DNA from: Saprospiraceae bacterium
Lineage (GTDB): Bacteria > Bacteroidota > Bacteroidia > Chitinophagales > Saprospiraceae
Length of the DNA: 64,000 nucleotides
NCBI GenBank assembly: GCA_016715105.1
Contig: JADKBO010000059.1
Span: 310,001-374,000 of the forward strand
Reading direction: 5' to 3'
The notes below the pieces were generated by a model. The model ran no database searches. It was given only the letters and a program-made list of their open reading frames with translations, and was not told the DNA's origin. Made by a program: the position numbers and the translations under genes. Below, piece after piece: positions 1 through 8,582 of this stretch (positions are counted from its first letter, which is position 1; each line of letters opens with the position of its first letter).

Positions 1-684
1 AACTGATTCATCTTTTGCAGAAACTGTTTGTTCTTTTGCAGTTATTTTTGAAAATTCACCAGATTTTTGACCCAATACATATTGTATAGCGATCTCTTCT
101 TTTGAAGCTTTCAAAGTTCTTTTATAGTTTGTTGCTTGTAGGTTTTCTTCGCCCATCATCCACTGCATGATCGTTGCATGATTTGCCTGACCCAAATTGG
201 TTACTTTCCAATCACTACTGATACCATAAATAGTAGGATATTTATCCACTTGGTAAAGATTGAGTAGTTCTGCTTCTTCTTGTGAAATGTTGATGATTGG
301 ATGGTTGAGTTTTTGAGTCCAATCTCCCATAGAAGAAGAATTGCAATCTTCGCTACCTTTAATACAAGCAGTCGAAGTATTGACATCTGACTCAATATAA
401 AGAACGACAAGGTTATTCATACCTTTATTACCGTATAGTTCATATACATCGTTTAACGTTTCTGACATGGCATATTTCCAGCTTGAAGGGGACCAAGCTG
501 CACCGAAATTCACAATGACGTGTTTTCCTTGTGCCAACATATCAGATAGGTCAAATGTATTGCCATTGATATCCGTAACAGAAAAATCACTGGCAGCACT
601 ACCATTTGTCAACGCGGCATTTAGCCTGTTCGACATCAAAGAGAATAATACTATTGCTAAAGAGCAAACTACTTTTACTTTCAT
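1..684 (-). CDS. Thioredoxin-fold (TlpA/AhpC-like) exported protein, C-terminus outside window
   Basis: An open frame of 228 codons runs from an ATG at 684 off the left edge, so the protein is partial. It begins with a signal peptide (charged MKVK, hydrophobic core, cut near LNA at about residue 23). A thioredoxin-like domain follows, with a GSAASDFSVTDINGNTFDLS entry and the strand HVIVNFGAAW. The usual active-site CxxC after the tryptophan is replaced by SPSS, so it should not be a dithiol oxidoreductase. A pair of cysteines further on (STACIKGSEDC) may form a structural disulfide. Large T9SS-exported Bacteroidota proteins often start with such a domain, so it may be the N-terminus of a longer secreted protein; this is inference. 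Confidence 0.75.
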   Translation of the reverse strand, partial: MKVKVVCSLAIVLFSLMSNRLNAALTNGSAASDFSVTDINGNTFDLSDMLAQGKHVIVNFGAAWSPSSWKYAMSETLNDVYELYGNKGMNNLVVLYIESDVNTSTACIKGSEDCNSSSMGDWTQKLNHPIINISQEEAELLNLYQVDKYPTIYGISSDWKVTNLGQANHATIMQWMMGEENLQATNYKRTLKASKEEIAIQYVLGQKSGEFSKITAKEQTVSAKDESV

Positions 685-794
685 TTTGGGATGAAATTTG
701 ATTAAAATGAATAATTAAAAAGTGTATGCTCAGGGGACTAGAATTAAAGAGAAATTAGTCGAGACTAACTGGTGGATTCTGCTTTATTTCGCGT

Positions 795-826
795 CAAAAA
801 TATCGGATAGTTTTGGATGCACCAAA
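795..826 (-). promoter_or_regulatory. Possible promoter of the thioredoxin-fold gene
   Basis: Read on the minus strand there is TATTTTTG (802-795), matching the Bacteroidota -7 consensus TAnnTTTG, with TTTGG about 20 bases upstream (826-822) as a possible -33 element. It would give a leader of roughly 105 bases. The rest of the 306-base gap 685-990 is AT-rich and I see no gene in it. Confidence 0.35.
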
Positions 827-990
827 TATTAATCGCATTTTTATTATAAAATATTTAAATTTCTCTTAACAAATCGAATATACATGGTAGAATATTCTCA
901 TTTGAAGATAATTTATATATTAATATTTTTTTTAATGTTAACTGATTTCTAGGGGGTTAGGAGACACAATAAATATTGCATCTGAATCAG

Positions 991-1440
991 TCAATTTTTA
1001 AAACAAGCTTTAGTGTATTTTCTACTATTTAGATAAAGTTCTTGTTTTGAGACAAAATATTGAATCTGATGCGGATCAGGCAGAACACAACTTTGGTACT
1101 TGCCAAAAAGCTTATACCTTATCTTAGCAACTAAATCATATAAATAGTCGCTAACTGAAGTTGGTATCCACCCAAAGTGGGATATCAGACGATAAGGGAA
1201 GTCCAAAAATGATGCCAGTTTAATGACAGCCTTGCTTTTTACTAAATACTGGCCAGAAACCAAAATAATGATAGAATCTACCGACTCAAGGGAAGAAGGA
1301 AGTATATTCAATGATCTTGCATCTTGAAGGGTGGCAAATTTAAAAATGCCCTTTTTATTTCTACGTAGTAAGAATTGCACAGTTTTGTCACAGAACTTAC
1401 AAAGTCCATCATAAAAAACAGTGACACTTTCTTCTTCCAT
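991..1440 (-). CDS. DCC family thiol-disulfide oxidoreductase-like protein (DUF393)
   Basis: The 149-residue protein opens with VTVFYDGLCKFCDKTVQFLL, the DxxCxxC signature of the DCC/DUF393 (YuxK-like) family, at residues 7-25. KFATLQDARS and a central SIIILVSGQYLVKSKAVIKL strand are also typical of the family. No signal peptide is seen, so it is probably cytoplasmic or membrane-associated. Proteins of this family are predicted redox proteins with a thioredoxin-like fold, but their substrates are mostly unknown. It stands alone on the minus strand, transcribed away from the TetR/exporter operon. Confidence 0.85.
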   Translation of the reverse strand: MEEESVTVFYDGLCKFCDKTVQFLLRRNKKGIFKFATLQDARSLNILPSSLESVDSIIILVSGQYLVKSKAVIKLASFLDFPYRLISHFGWIPTSVSDYLYDLVAKIRYKLFGKYQSCVLPDPHQIQYFVSKQELYLNSRKYTKACFKN

Positions 1441-1635
1441 TCCTTATTTTATTGGTATAAAGCTAAAATCTACGTAGTGCCATCTGCTACTTAGAATTGA
1501 AATAAATTACTTATTTTATAAAACTTTAGGACTACTTAATAACTAACTTTTCAAAGTTTAGTTAAAAGTAAATCATCCTCAATAATAAACATTTTATGAG
1601 CTAATTGTTGCAAATGTAAACTAACAATTATACAT

Positions 1636-1675
1636 TTGACCAAAAATTGACCAATTGGTTAAATTAAATGGTTAA
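1636..1675 (+). promoter_or_regulatory. Candidate TetR operator upstream of and overlapping the regulator start
   Basis: A 16-bp near-palindrome TTGACCAATTGGTTAA (one mismatched pair) lies at 1647-1662, directly before the regulator ATG at 1668. A direct copy of its left half, TTGACCA, is at 1636-1642 and a copy of its right half, TGGTTAA, covers the start codon region (1668-1674). Such a cluster suits autorepression by the encoded TetR protein. A related site precedes the next gene. Confidence 0.5.
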
Positions 1676-2270
1676 CAAAGAAATTGCTTTAGATACTGAG
1701 GAAAAAATATGGAAAGCCGCAACCAAGGTTTTTGAAAGGGATGGCTATGCAGGTGCGAGAATGCAAGTTATCGCTGATGAAGCAGGTATTAATAAAGCAT
1801 TGCTCCATTACTACTTTAGATCCAAGGAAAAATTATTCGGCAAGATATTCATAGAAAAATACAACAAGTTCTTTTCTACGCTTGCCATTTTAGCAGATCA
1901 GGACATGGAGTTTTTTGAAAAAATAGACACAGTCATTGATTCCTACATGGAGATGCTACTCGAAAATCCAGAAATGCCCTCTATGTTGATCAACACCATC
2001 ACCCATCATCCAGAACTAATCGATAAATTGAACATGGAGGGTGCGCAGAAAATACGTGGTGTTTTGCAATCTGAAGCAGAAAAAGGGAACATCATTGCAG
2101 TAGAAAGTTTACAAATACTGACTTCTGTGGTCGGTTTGTGCATCATGCCTTTTCTTGCAAAACCAATTGCCATGCATATTTTCAAACTTGATATGGAGTT
2201 TTACCAAGAAGTATTAAACAAAAGAGGCCCATTTGTTAAAAAAGCAATCAGGGCCATTTTGAAGCCATAA
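1668..2270 (+). CDS. TetR/AcrR family transcriptional regulator
   Basis: The 200-residue protein has an N-terminal TetR helix-turn-helix: IWKAATKVFERDGYAGARMQ, then VIADEAGINKALLHYYFRSK with the family hallmark YYFRSKEKLF at about residues 46-55. The C-terminal two thirds is a helical ligand-binding domain with no recognisable specificity. It sits 34 bases upstream of and in line with a TolC-HlyD-ABC exporter operon, so it is probably the local repressor of that operon, and it carries candidate operators on both its own and the operon side. The inducing compound cannot be told from the sequence. Confidence 0.93.
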   Translation: MVNKEIALDTEEKIWKAATKVFERDGYAGARMQVIADEAGINKALLHYYFRSKEKLFGKIFIEKYNKFFSTLAILADQDMEFFEKIDTVIDSYMEMLLENPEMPSMLINTITHHPELIDKLNMEGAQKIRGVLQSEAEKGNIIAVESLQILTSVVGLCIMPFLAKPIAMHIFKLDMEFYQEVLNKRGPFVKKAIRAILKP

Positions 2271-2287
2271 AAAAATTTATTTCAATA

Positions 2288-2303
2288 TTAACTAACTGGT
2301 TAA
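2288..2303 (+). promoter_or_regulatory. Candidate second TetR operator before the exporter genes
   Basis: The stretch TTAACTAACTGGTTAA ends one base before the start codon of the TolC-like gene. Its arms TTAAC/GTTAA form a dyad, and its right half TGGTTAA equals the half-site upstream of the TetR gene. A protein bound here would cover the translation start region. This is inference from the shared motif. Confidence 0.4.
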
Positions 2304-2304
2304 A

Positions 2305-3585
2305 ATGAACAGTCAAAAAATATTTTTCTTTCTAACAGTAACCCTCTTTAATGTAACATTATTAAAAGCCCAAGAGCTTACAAATTTGGAAGAGCTGTTT
2401 GAAAAAGCAATTAGCCACGGTACTTCCGTGAATCAAAGCCAACTCATCAATCAAGCTTTATCTATCAACCAAGAAAATGCCAATGCTAATTACTTGCCTA
2501 AGTTATCGATCAATGGAGCAGCTAGTTACCAGACTGATGTCACCAGTTTTAAGGTACCCATTCCTGGAATTGAAATACTGCCGCCTTTCAAGGATCAATA
2601 CAAAGTCACTTTGGATCTTCAGCAAAATATTTACGATGGTGGTTCAACTACAGCGCTCAAAAAATTCAATGCCGCTAGTAGCAAAGTGGAATTAGCAAAA
2701 GTAGAACATGAAAATACACAGTTGAAAGAAGCCATTGCACAATTATATTATAGTGCAGCATTGATAGATCGGCAAAAGGAAAACATTGAGGCTTTAAAAC
2801 GACAAGTGACTTTGAAGATCGAGCGGTCTGAAGATCTTCTAAAATTGGGTACTACGACTAAATTGGCCTTGCAACAATTGCAGACGAAAATCATGGAGTT
2901 GGACCAACAATTATTGGATTTAAAATTCAAAAAAAATGGAATCATTTCCGGAATCAATTTACTTACTGGATTGAGTCTCACCGAGGAAGTGAACTTTGAG
3001 ATCAATAGCATAGCCGACTTTTCACCTTCAACCAATCTCTCCAGAACAGAATTAAAACTTCTGCAAGCACAACAGGCCCTGCTTTCAAACTCGACCAATC
3101 TCATCAAAAGCAAATACGCCCCCAAACTCGCATTGGTTGGTACATTGGGTTATGGAAGGCCTGGTTTGAATTTTCTAGCTCGCGATTTTGACACTTATGG
3201 AATTATTGGACTCAACCTTAAAATTCCAATCGACCATTTTTACACACGCGGTATGAAAAATGAATTAAGGCTCAACGATATTCAGCATATGCGGATAGAC
3301 GAACAATTGGAGCAATTCACCACCACACAAAAGGTGAAATTATCTGCCCAGGAAAATGAAATTTACCGTTTAAGATCTGCTATTGTTACTGATGAAGCCA
3401 TTGTAAAAATGAAAAGTGAGATGTTGGTGGTCATTGAGGATCAATTCACAAATGGCATCATCACACAAAGGGAGTATTTGGAGGAATTGGAACAAGTTAC
3501 CATGGCAAAAAATACAGCAGCATTACACGAAGTACAATTAGCCCAAGCCATCATTCAATATCAACTATTATTAGGAACATTATAA
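2305..3585 (+). CDS. TolC family outer membrane efflux protein
   Basis: This 426-residue protein has a signal peptide ending near LLKAQ (residue 22), followed by the long alternating helices of the outer membrane efflux family. Recognisable segments are LEELFEKAISHGTSVNQSQL, a first beta-barrel strand pair around YLPKLSINGAASYQTD, the second repeat around KYAPKLALVGTLGYGRP, and a heptad-rich C-terminus. It would form the outer membrane channel of the exporter encoded downstream. The gap to the adaptor gene is 11 bases, consistent with one transcript. Confidence 0.92.
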   Translation: MNSQKIFFFLTVTLFNVTLLKAQELTNLEELFEKAISHGTSVNQSQLINQALSINQENANANYLPKLSINGAASYQTDVTSFKVPIPGIEILPPFKDQYKVTLDLQQNIYDGGSTTALKKFNAASSKVELAKVEHENTQLKEAIAQLYYSAALIDRQKENIEALKRQVTLKIERSEDLLKLGTTTKLALQQLQTKIMELDQQLLDLKFKKNGIISGINLLTGLSLTEEVNFEINSIADFSPSTNLSRTELKLLQAQQALLSNSTNLIKSKYAPKLALVGTLGYGRPGLNFLARDFDTYGIIGLNLKIPIDHFYTRGMKNELRLNDIQHMRIDEQLEQFTTTQKVKLSAQENEIYRLRSAIVTDEAIVKMKSEMLVVIEDQFTNGIITQREYLEELEQVTMAKNTAALHEVQLAQAIIQYQLLLGTL

Positions 3586-3596
3586 TCATCACAAAA

Positions 3597-4592
3597 ATGA
3601 GAAATACTTTTTTTCTTTTGTTCATCATTACTGTTTTTGCCACTTGCCAATCATCCAATAATGCTTTTGATTCTAGTGGCGTTTTCGAAGCTGATGAAGT
3701 CATCGTATCTGCAGAATCTATGGGAAAACTGATCAGTCTCAAAATTAAAGAAGGAGATGTAATCAAAAAAGGAACTGTGGTTGGCGGTATTGAAGACAAT
3801 AATTTGTTATTGCAAAAAGGCCAGTTACAAGCTACCATCGATGCTTTGTACGACAAAAAGGTAAGTCCAGAGCCGCAGGCAAATATTTATTCACAACAAA
3901 TCATCAACCAAAATGCCAATATTGCCACACTGAAAGCACAAATGAAGGTATTGCAGGTTGAGCAAAATCGCATCAGTCAACTAGTTGCAAAAGATGCAGT
4001 TCCTGCAAAACAACTAGACGACATCAACGGACAAGTGAGCATTCTCAATCAACAAATTGCTGCGGCAGAAACGATGTTGGGCACACTCAGGCAGCAAATC
4101 AAATCCACTCAAAGTACTTCTGCCATTCAAAACAAGGCCATTCTAAGGGAGCAAAAACCGCTCGAACAACGCATTGCCCAATTGGAAGATCAAATTCAAA
4201 AGAGCATCATTGTCAATCCGATCGATGGTACGGTTTTGACCAAATACATGGAAGAAAACGAGGTGGCTACCGTTGGCAAACCCATTTATAAAATAGCCAA
4301 GTTGGATCAATTGATACTCCGCGCCTATGTAACTGGTAATCAGCTCAATCAGATAAAAGTAAACCAAAAAGTAGGGGTAACAACTGGCTCAGATAAAACT
4401 GCCAAAACGGTACAAGGAACAATTATTTGGGTATCTTCCAAAGCGGAGTTCACACCAAAAACTATCCAAACTGTAGATGAAAGAAGCAATCTGGTTTATG
4501 CCATCAAGGTGTTGGTGCCCAACGATGGTTATCTCAAATTAGGGATGTATGGCGATGTGAGTTTCCAAAGTGCATCAACAGACAAAAATTAA
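3597..4592 (+). CDS. HlyD/EmrA-type periplasmic adaptor lipoprotein
   Basis: The protein has 331 residues with an N-terminal lipobox-like stretch (TVFATC, Cys at about residue 17), so it is probably a lipoprotein. A biotinyl-lipoyl-like half motif, ADEVIVSAESMGKLISLKIK, precedes a long coiled coil (about residues 75-200), then IIVNPIDGTVLTKYMEENEV, the second lipoyl half, and a beta-barrel domain. This is the standard membrane fusion protein order. It should bridge the inner-membrane ABC permeases to the TolC-like channel. It ends one base before the start of the first ATPase gene. Confidence 0.92.
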   Translation: MRNTFFLLFIITVFATCQSSNNAFDSSGVFEADEVIVSAESMGKLISLKIKEGDVIKKGTVVGGIEDNNLLLQKGQLQATIDALYDKKVSPEPQANIYSQQIINQNANIATLKAQMKVLQVEQNRISQLVAKDAVPAKQLDDINGQVSILNQQIAAAETMLGTLRQQIKSTQSTSAIQNKAILREQKPLEQRIAQLEDQIQKSIIVNPIDGTVLTKYMEENEVATVGKPIYKIAKLDQLILRAYVTGNQLNQIKVNQKVGVTTGSDKTAKTVQGTIIWVSSKAEFTPKTIQTVDERSNLVYAIKVLVPNDGYLKLGMYGDVSFQSASTDKN

Positions 4593-4593
4593 C

Positions 4594-5517
4594 ATGAGCC
4601 TGATTGTCAAAAATATTGTCAAAACTTACGAAAAGGGCAAAGTCCTCGCAGTGGATAATGTCAGTTTTGAGGTCAAACAAGGAGAGCGCTTTGGCATCAT
4701 TGGCCCAGATGGAGCAGGAAAGACTTCACTCTTCAGAATCTTAACCACCCTTTTGCTAGCCGATAGTGGTGAGGCAAGCGTTTGCGGAAATGATGTTGTG
4801 GCGGATTTTGATAAAATAAGGCGCATCAGTGGTTACATGCCTGGAAAATTTTCACTCTACCAGGACCTGAGTGTAGAGGAAAACCTCAATTTTTTTGCAA
4901 CAGTTTTTGGCACTACAGTAGCGGAAAATAAACATTTGATCCAAGATATTTATGTACAAATCGAACCTTTTAAAGATAGACCTGCGGGAAAATTATCTGG
5001 AGGTATGAAACAAAAGTTGGCTCTTTGTTGTGCATTAATTCACGAACCAAAAATACTTTTTTTAGATGAACCCACAACAGGCGTTGATCCTGTAAGTAGA
5101 AAGGAATTTTGGGACATGCTCGATCGCTTGAAAAACAGAAACATCACCATTCTGGTTTCTACTCCATACATGGACGAAGCCAGCAGATGTGACCGCATTG
5201 CCTTGATGCAAACGGGAAAAATTTTAGCCATTGACACCCTAGACAATGTCATTGGAAGTTATAAAAACAAGGTTTTCGGAGTGGAAACCAAACACATGCA
5301 TCAATTGTCACAATTCTTTAAAATTCATGATGCTGTTCATTCTTGTTATCCATTTGGAGATACTTTACATGTCACTCCCAAAGATGCCCTATTAAAAGCA
5401 ACGGAACTAGAAGCCAGTTGCAAATTGGCAGGATTCCATGACGTAGTGATTTACGATTTAAAACCAAACATTGAGGATATTTTTATGAATCTCATGGGAC
5501 AAAATAATGGAATATGA
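4594..5517 (+). CDS. ABC exporter ATPase 1 (YbhF N-half-like)
   Basis: The 307-residue nucleotide-binding protein has Walker A GPDGAGKT (37-44), signature LSGGMKQKLALCCA, Walker B ILFLDEPTTGVDP and a C-terminal extension. The histidine switch is altered: the usual STHYMDEA reads STPYMDEA, so the H-loop histidine is a proline. The chosen ATG at 4594 follows the adaptor stop (4590-4592). A GTG eight codons upstream overlaps the adaptor gene and is less likely. It overlaps the next ATPase gene by ATGA. Together they match the two halves of the E. coli YbhF type, here encoded as separate genes. Confidence 0.92.
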   Translation: MSLIVKNIVKTYEKGKVLAVDNVSFEVKQGERFGIIGPDGAGKTSLFRILTTLLLADSGEASVCGNDVVADFDKIRRISGYMPGKFSLYQDLSVEENLNFFATVFGTTVAENKHLIQDIYVQIEPFKDRPAGKLSGGMKQKLALCCALIHEPKILFLDEPTTGVDPVSRKEFWDMLDRLKNRNITILVSTPYMDEASRCDRIALMQTGKILAIDTLDNVIGSYKNKVFGVETKHMHQLSQFFKIHDAVHSCYPFGDTLHVTPKDALLKATELEASCKLAGFHDVVIYDLKPNIEDIFMNLMGQNNGI

Positions 5518-6257
5518 GTAAGGAAGCCATCATCAAAACCAATGATTTAACCAAGTCCTTTGGTGCATTTACTGCCGTGGATAAAATTACTTTTGAAGTG
5601 ATGCCGGGTGAAATTTTTGGTTTCCTCGGGGCCAATGGTGCTGGCAAAACAACCGCCATGAAAATGCTTAGTGGGTTATTGATACCTACTTCTGGCAAGG
5701 CATCGGTTGTCGGGTTTGATGTTTTTAAACAGTCAGAAATGATCAAAAAAAATATTGGCTATATGAGTCAAAAATTTTCTTTGTATGATGATTTGACTGT
5801 AGAAGAAAATATTGCATTTTTTGGAGGAATTTATGGACTGAGGGGTGATGTTTTAGAGCACGCACAAGCGGAACTTCTGCAAAGATTACAATTAATGGAT
5901 CAGTCCAAAAAACTAGTGGCTTCTTTGCCGTTGGGATGGAAACAAAAACTTTCTTTTAGTGTAGCCATGATCCACAAACCAAGGTTGGTCTTTTTGGACG
6001 AACCGACAGGAGGTGTTGACCCGATTACCAGGAGACAGTTTTGGGAAATGATTTATGAAGCTGCCGAAAATGGAGTTACCATTTTTGTAACAACGCATTA
6101 TATGGATGAGGCGGAGTATTGTTCCAGAGTGAGTATTATGGTTGATGGAAAAATAGCTGCAATGGACACTCCACGAGCATTAAAAGACCGCTTTGGAGCT
6201 AAGAATATGGACGAAGTTTTTTATACACTGGCGCGAGGAGCTAAAAGAGGAGAATAA
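5514..6257 (+). CDS. ABC exporter ATPase 2 (YbhF C-half-like)
   Basis: This 247-residue ATPase has Walker A GANGAGKT (39-46), Walker B LVFLDEPTGGVDP and a normal H-loop (TTHYMDEAEYC). The ABC signature is degenerate: where LSGGQ is expected it reads LPLGWKQKLS. This is complementary to the partner ATPase, which has a good signature but no H-loop histidine. The pair therefore probably forms a heterodimer with one canonical and one degenerate ATP site. Its start overlaps the stop of ATPase 1 (ATGA), suggesting translational coupling. Confidence 0.92.
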   Translation: MSKEAIIKTNDLTKSFGAFTAVDKITFEVMPGEIFGFLGANGAGKTTAMKMLSGLLIPTSGKASVVGFDVFKQSEMIKKNIGYMSQKFSLYDDLTVEENIAFFGGIYGLRGDVLEHAQAELLQRLQLMDQSKKLVASLPLGWKQKLSFSVAMIHKPRLVFLDEPTGGVDPITRRQFWEMIYEAAENGVTIFVTTHYMDEAEYCSRVSIMVDGKIAAMDTPRALKDRFGAKNMDEVFYTLARGAKRGE

Positions 6258-6258
6258 G

Positions 6259-7365
6259 ATGAAAACATTTTTAGCATTTGTTTTAAAGGAGTTTCAACAC
6301 GTTTGGAGGGATAAAAGGAGTCTTTTTATTCTGATTGCCATGCCTGTAATGTTGATGTTTATTTTTGGTTTTGCCTTGAGTAATGAGGTAAAGAACTCCA
6401 ACATTGCCATTTTATGTCCTAAACTGGACGAGGAGGTACTTTCAGTGATTGAAAAAATCGACCAGAGCAAATATTTTACCATCAATAAAATGATGCACAA
6501 CCCCAATGAAATTGAAAATTATTTCAAACAAAATAAAGGCAAGATGGTCATTGTCTTTGAAAACGATTTTGCCGATAAATTAGAGCACGATAAGTTAGCC
6601 AATGTGCAATTGATAGGCGATGCAACAGATCCTAATACGGCAACAACAATGATCGGATATGCCCAAGGCATCATCGGTGATTATCAAAAAAGTTTATTGG
6701 GCGAAACCAATTTACCTTATGCCATCCAAGTGGAGACCAGAATGTTGTACAATCCTCAATTACTGAGTGCATATAATTTTGTGCCGGGAGTGATGGCTTT
6801 GATTTTGACGCTTTTGGGTACGATGATGACTTCAGTTTCTATTGTCAAGGAAAAAGAATTTGGGTCTATGGAATTGCTTTTGGTTTCACCGGTCAAACCC
6901 ATCATGGTGATTTTCAGCAAAGCCCTACCCTATGCATTGCTTTGTTTTATCGATGTACTCATCATTTTACTCATGGCAAGGTATGTTTTGGATATGCCCA
7001 TCCGAGGAAACATTTTCTTACTCTTGGCCATGAGTGTGTTATTTATTTTTACAACCTTGTCTCTCGGACTTTTGATTTCAAATAGTGTCGATCAGCAACA
7101 AGTCGCCATGTTTATTTCGCTTGTTGGTTTGATGATGCCGAGTCTGATTTTTAGTGGATTTATGTTTCCCATTGAAAACATGCCCAAGCCCATGCAAATC
7201 ATCAGCAATATTGTACCTACTAAGTGGTATTTTGAAATATTAAAATCTGTCATGGTCAAAGGTCTTGGCTTTTCCTACATCTGGAAACACACCTTGATTT
7301 TGGTCGGAATGACTGCCTTTTTTACGTTGGTTGCTGTCAGAAAATTCAAAATCAGATTGTCATGA
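6259..7365 (+). CDS. ABC-2 type permease, exporter subunit 1
   Basis: From the ATG at 6259 (after the purine-rich stretch aaaagaggagaa and one base past the ATPase stop) the protein has about 368 residues. It has the ABC-2 permease layout: a basic N-terminus (FQHVWRDKRSLFILIAMPVM), one membrane helix, a large extracytoplasmic loop, then about five membrane helices with the conserved EKEFGSMELLLVSPVKP coupling segment. A longer frame starting at 6193 lies inside the ATPase gene and is rejected. It belongs to the YhhJ/YbhS/YbhR group of drug and small-molecule exporters. Confidence 0.9.
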   Translation: MKTFLAFVLKEFQHVWRDKRSLFILIAMPVMLMFIFGFALSNEVKNSNIAILCPKLDEEVLSVIEKIDQSKYFTINKMMHNPNEIENYFKQNKGKMVIVFENDFADKLEHDKLANVQLIGDATDPNTATTMIGYAQGIIGDYQKSLLGETNLPYAIQVETRMLYNPQLLSAYNFVPGVMALILTLLGTMMTSVSIVKEKEFGSMELLLVSPVKPIMVIFSKALPYALLCFIDVLIILLMARYVLDMPIRGNIFLLLAMSVLFIFTTLSLGLLISNSVDQQQVAMFISLVGLMMPSLIFSGFMFPIENMPKPMQIISNIVPTKWYFEILKSVMVKGLGFSYIWKHTLILVGMTAFFTLVAVRKFKIRLS

Positions 7366-8474
7366 TTGGAATAGTCATCAAAAAGGAGTTTCGCCAGATT
7401 TTTAGAAATCCAAATATTTTGCGGATGATGATGGTTATGCCCATTATCCAACTGATCATCATCCCTTTTGCGGCTGACTATGAGATCAAAAATATTGACC
7501 TTGCCATTGTTAATCAGGACAATAGCAGTTATTCACAGCGTTTGGTGCAAAAATTGGTTGCTGGGAATTATTTTCAATTGGTTGAAGCTGGCACTGATTA
7601 CCGGACTGCTCAGGAATCGATAGAAAAAGGACATGCTGACCTCATCATCACCATTCCACATGACTTCGAAAAAAATATCATCAAGGAAAACAAAGCCACC
7701 ATCAGCATCTCGGCTGATGCGGTAAATGGTGTCAAAGCTGGTTTGGGTAATCTTTACGCCAATCAAATCATAGGACAATTCAATGCTGAAATCAGAGAGG
7801 AATTACTGGTGATGCCCCGCCACAATGAGATTGTAAACATCCAGACATTTTCGCAGAATCGATATAATCCCCATAATGATTATCATTTATTCATGGTGCC
7901 TGGTATATTGGCGTTGCTGGTGACCATGGTGGGTGCTTTAATTAGTACGCTCAATATAGTCTCAGAAAAAGAAAAGGGAACCATTGAGCAAATCAATGTC
8001 ACGCCTTTAAAGAAATATCAATTCATCATTGGAAAGTTGACACCCTTTTGGATATTGGGTATGATTTCTATTACGATTGGTTTCATCATCAGTTATCTTG
8101 TTTTTGGCATTGTTTCATTGGGTGGATATTTATCCATTTATTTATATTCAGGTTTGTATTTGCTGGCGGTACTTGGCATAGGGCTTTTGTTGAGCACCTT
8201 TGTGGACACTCAACAACAAGCCACACTTTTCAGCTTTTTCCTGATGATGAATTTTGTTTTACTCAGTGGATTGTATACCACTGTAGAAAGCATGCCAGGT
8301 TGGGCAAGATTTTTGTCTGATCTATTACCTCCATCTCATTTTATAAAAGTCATCAGATCTATATTCATCAAAGGAAGCAGTGTGGTTGATATTTTGCCTG
8401 AGTTTGGTATCATGGCAATTTTTGCGGTGGTATTGAATGGGTTGGCGGTTCTTAATTATAGGAAAAGAGCGTAA
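7362..8474 (+). CDS. ABC-2 type permease, exporter subunit 2
   Basis: The 370-residue protein has the same architecture as subunit 1: N-terminal IVIKKEFRQIFRNPNILRMM, a first membrane helix, an extracytoplasmic domain to about residue 180, and five C-terminal helices with EKEKGTIEQINVTPLKKYQF as the cytoplasmic coupling segment. It overlaps the upstream permease by ATGA and closes the operon. Two different permeases with two different ATPases imply a heteromeric exporter. Nothing in the sequence fixes the substrate. Confidence 0.9.
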   Translation: MIGIVIKKEFRQIFRNPNILRMMMVMPIIQLIIIPFAADYEIKNIDLAIVNQDNSSYSQRLVQKLVAGNYFQLVEAGTDYRTAQESIEKGHADLIITIPHDFEKNIIKENKATISISADAVNGVKAGLGNLYANQIIGQFNAEIREELLVMPRHNEIVNIQTFSQNRYNPHNDYHLFMVPGILALLVTMVGALISTLNIVSEKEKGTIEQINVTPLKKYQFIIGKLTPFWILGMISITIGFIISYLVFGIVSLGGYLSIYLYSGLYLLAVLGIGLLLSTFVDTQQQATLFSFFLMMNFVLLSGLYTTVESMPGWARFLSDLLPPSHFIKVIRSIFIKGSSVVDILPEFGIMAIFAVVLNGLAVLNYRKRA

Positions 8475-8478
8475 ATAA

Positions 8479-8534
8479 TGGTTAATGGTTAATGGTTAAT
8501 GGTTAATTGTCGATGGTTAATTGTCGATGGTTAA
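8479..8534 (+). repeat. TGGTTAA heptamer array, left arm
   Basis: Four exact tandem copies of TGGTTAA run from 8479 to 8506. Two more copies (8514-8520 and 8528-8534) are separated by TTGTCGA spacers. The same heptamer occurs in opposite orientation on the other side of the four-helix-bundle gene. The array lies in the gap after the exporter operon. Confidence 0.85.
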
Positions 8535-8582
8535 TTGGTAATGACTAGTGAGTTGAGGTCAATGGTTCGGGGCTATGAACTA

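Noticed and set aside
467..694. Plus-strand 75-residue reading frame
   Set aside because: It lies wholly on the antisense strand of the thioredoxin-fold gene, whose minus-strand reading has a signal peptide and domain.
4570..4593. GTG start giving eight extra residues on ATPase 1
   Set aside because: It overlaps the adaptor gene, and the ATG at 4594 directly after the adaptor stop gives the standard N-terminus.
6193..6258. Longer start for ABC permease 1
   Set aside because: The extra residues come from the out-of-frame end of ATPase 2; the ATG at 6259 has a purine-rich ribosome site and a normal N-terminus.
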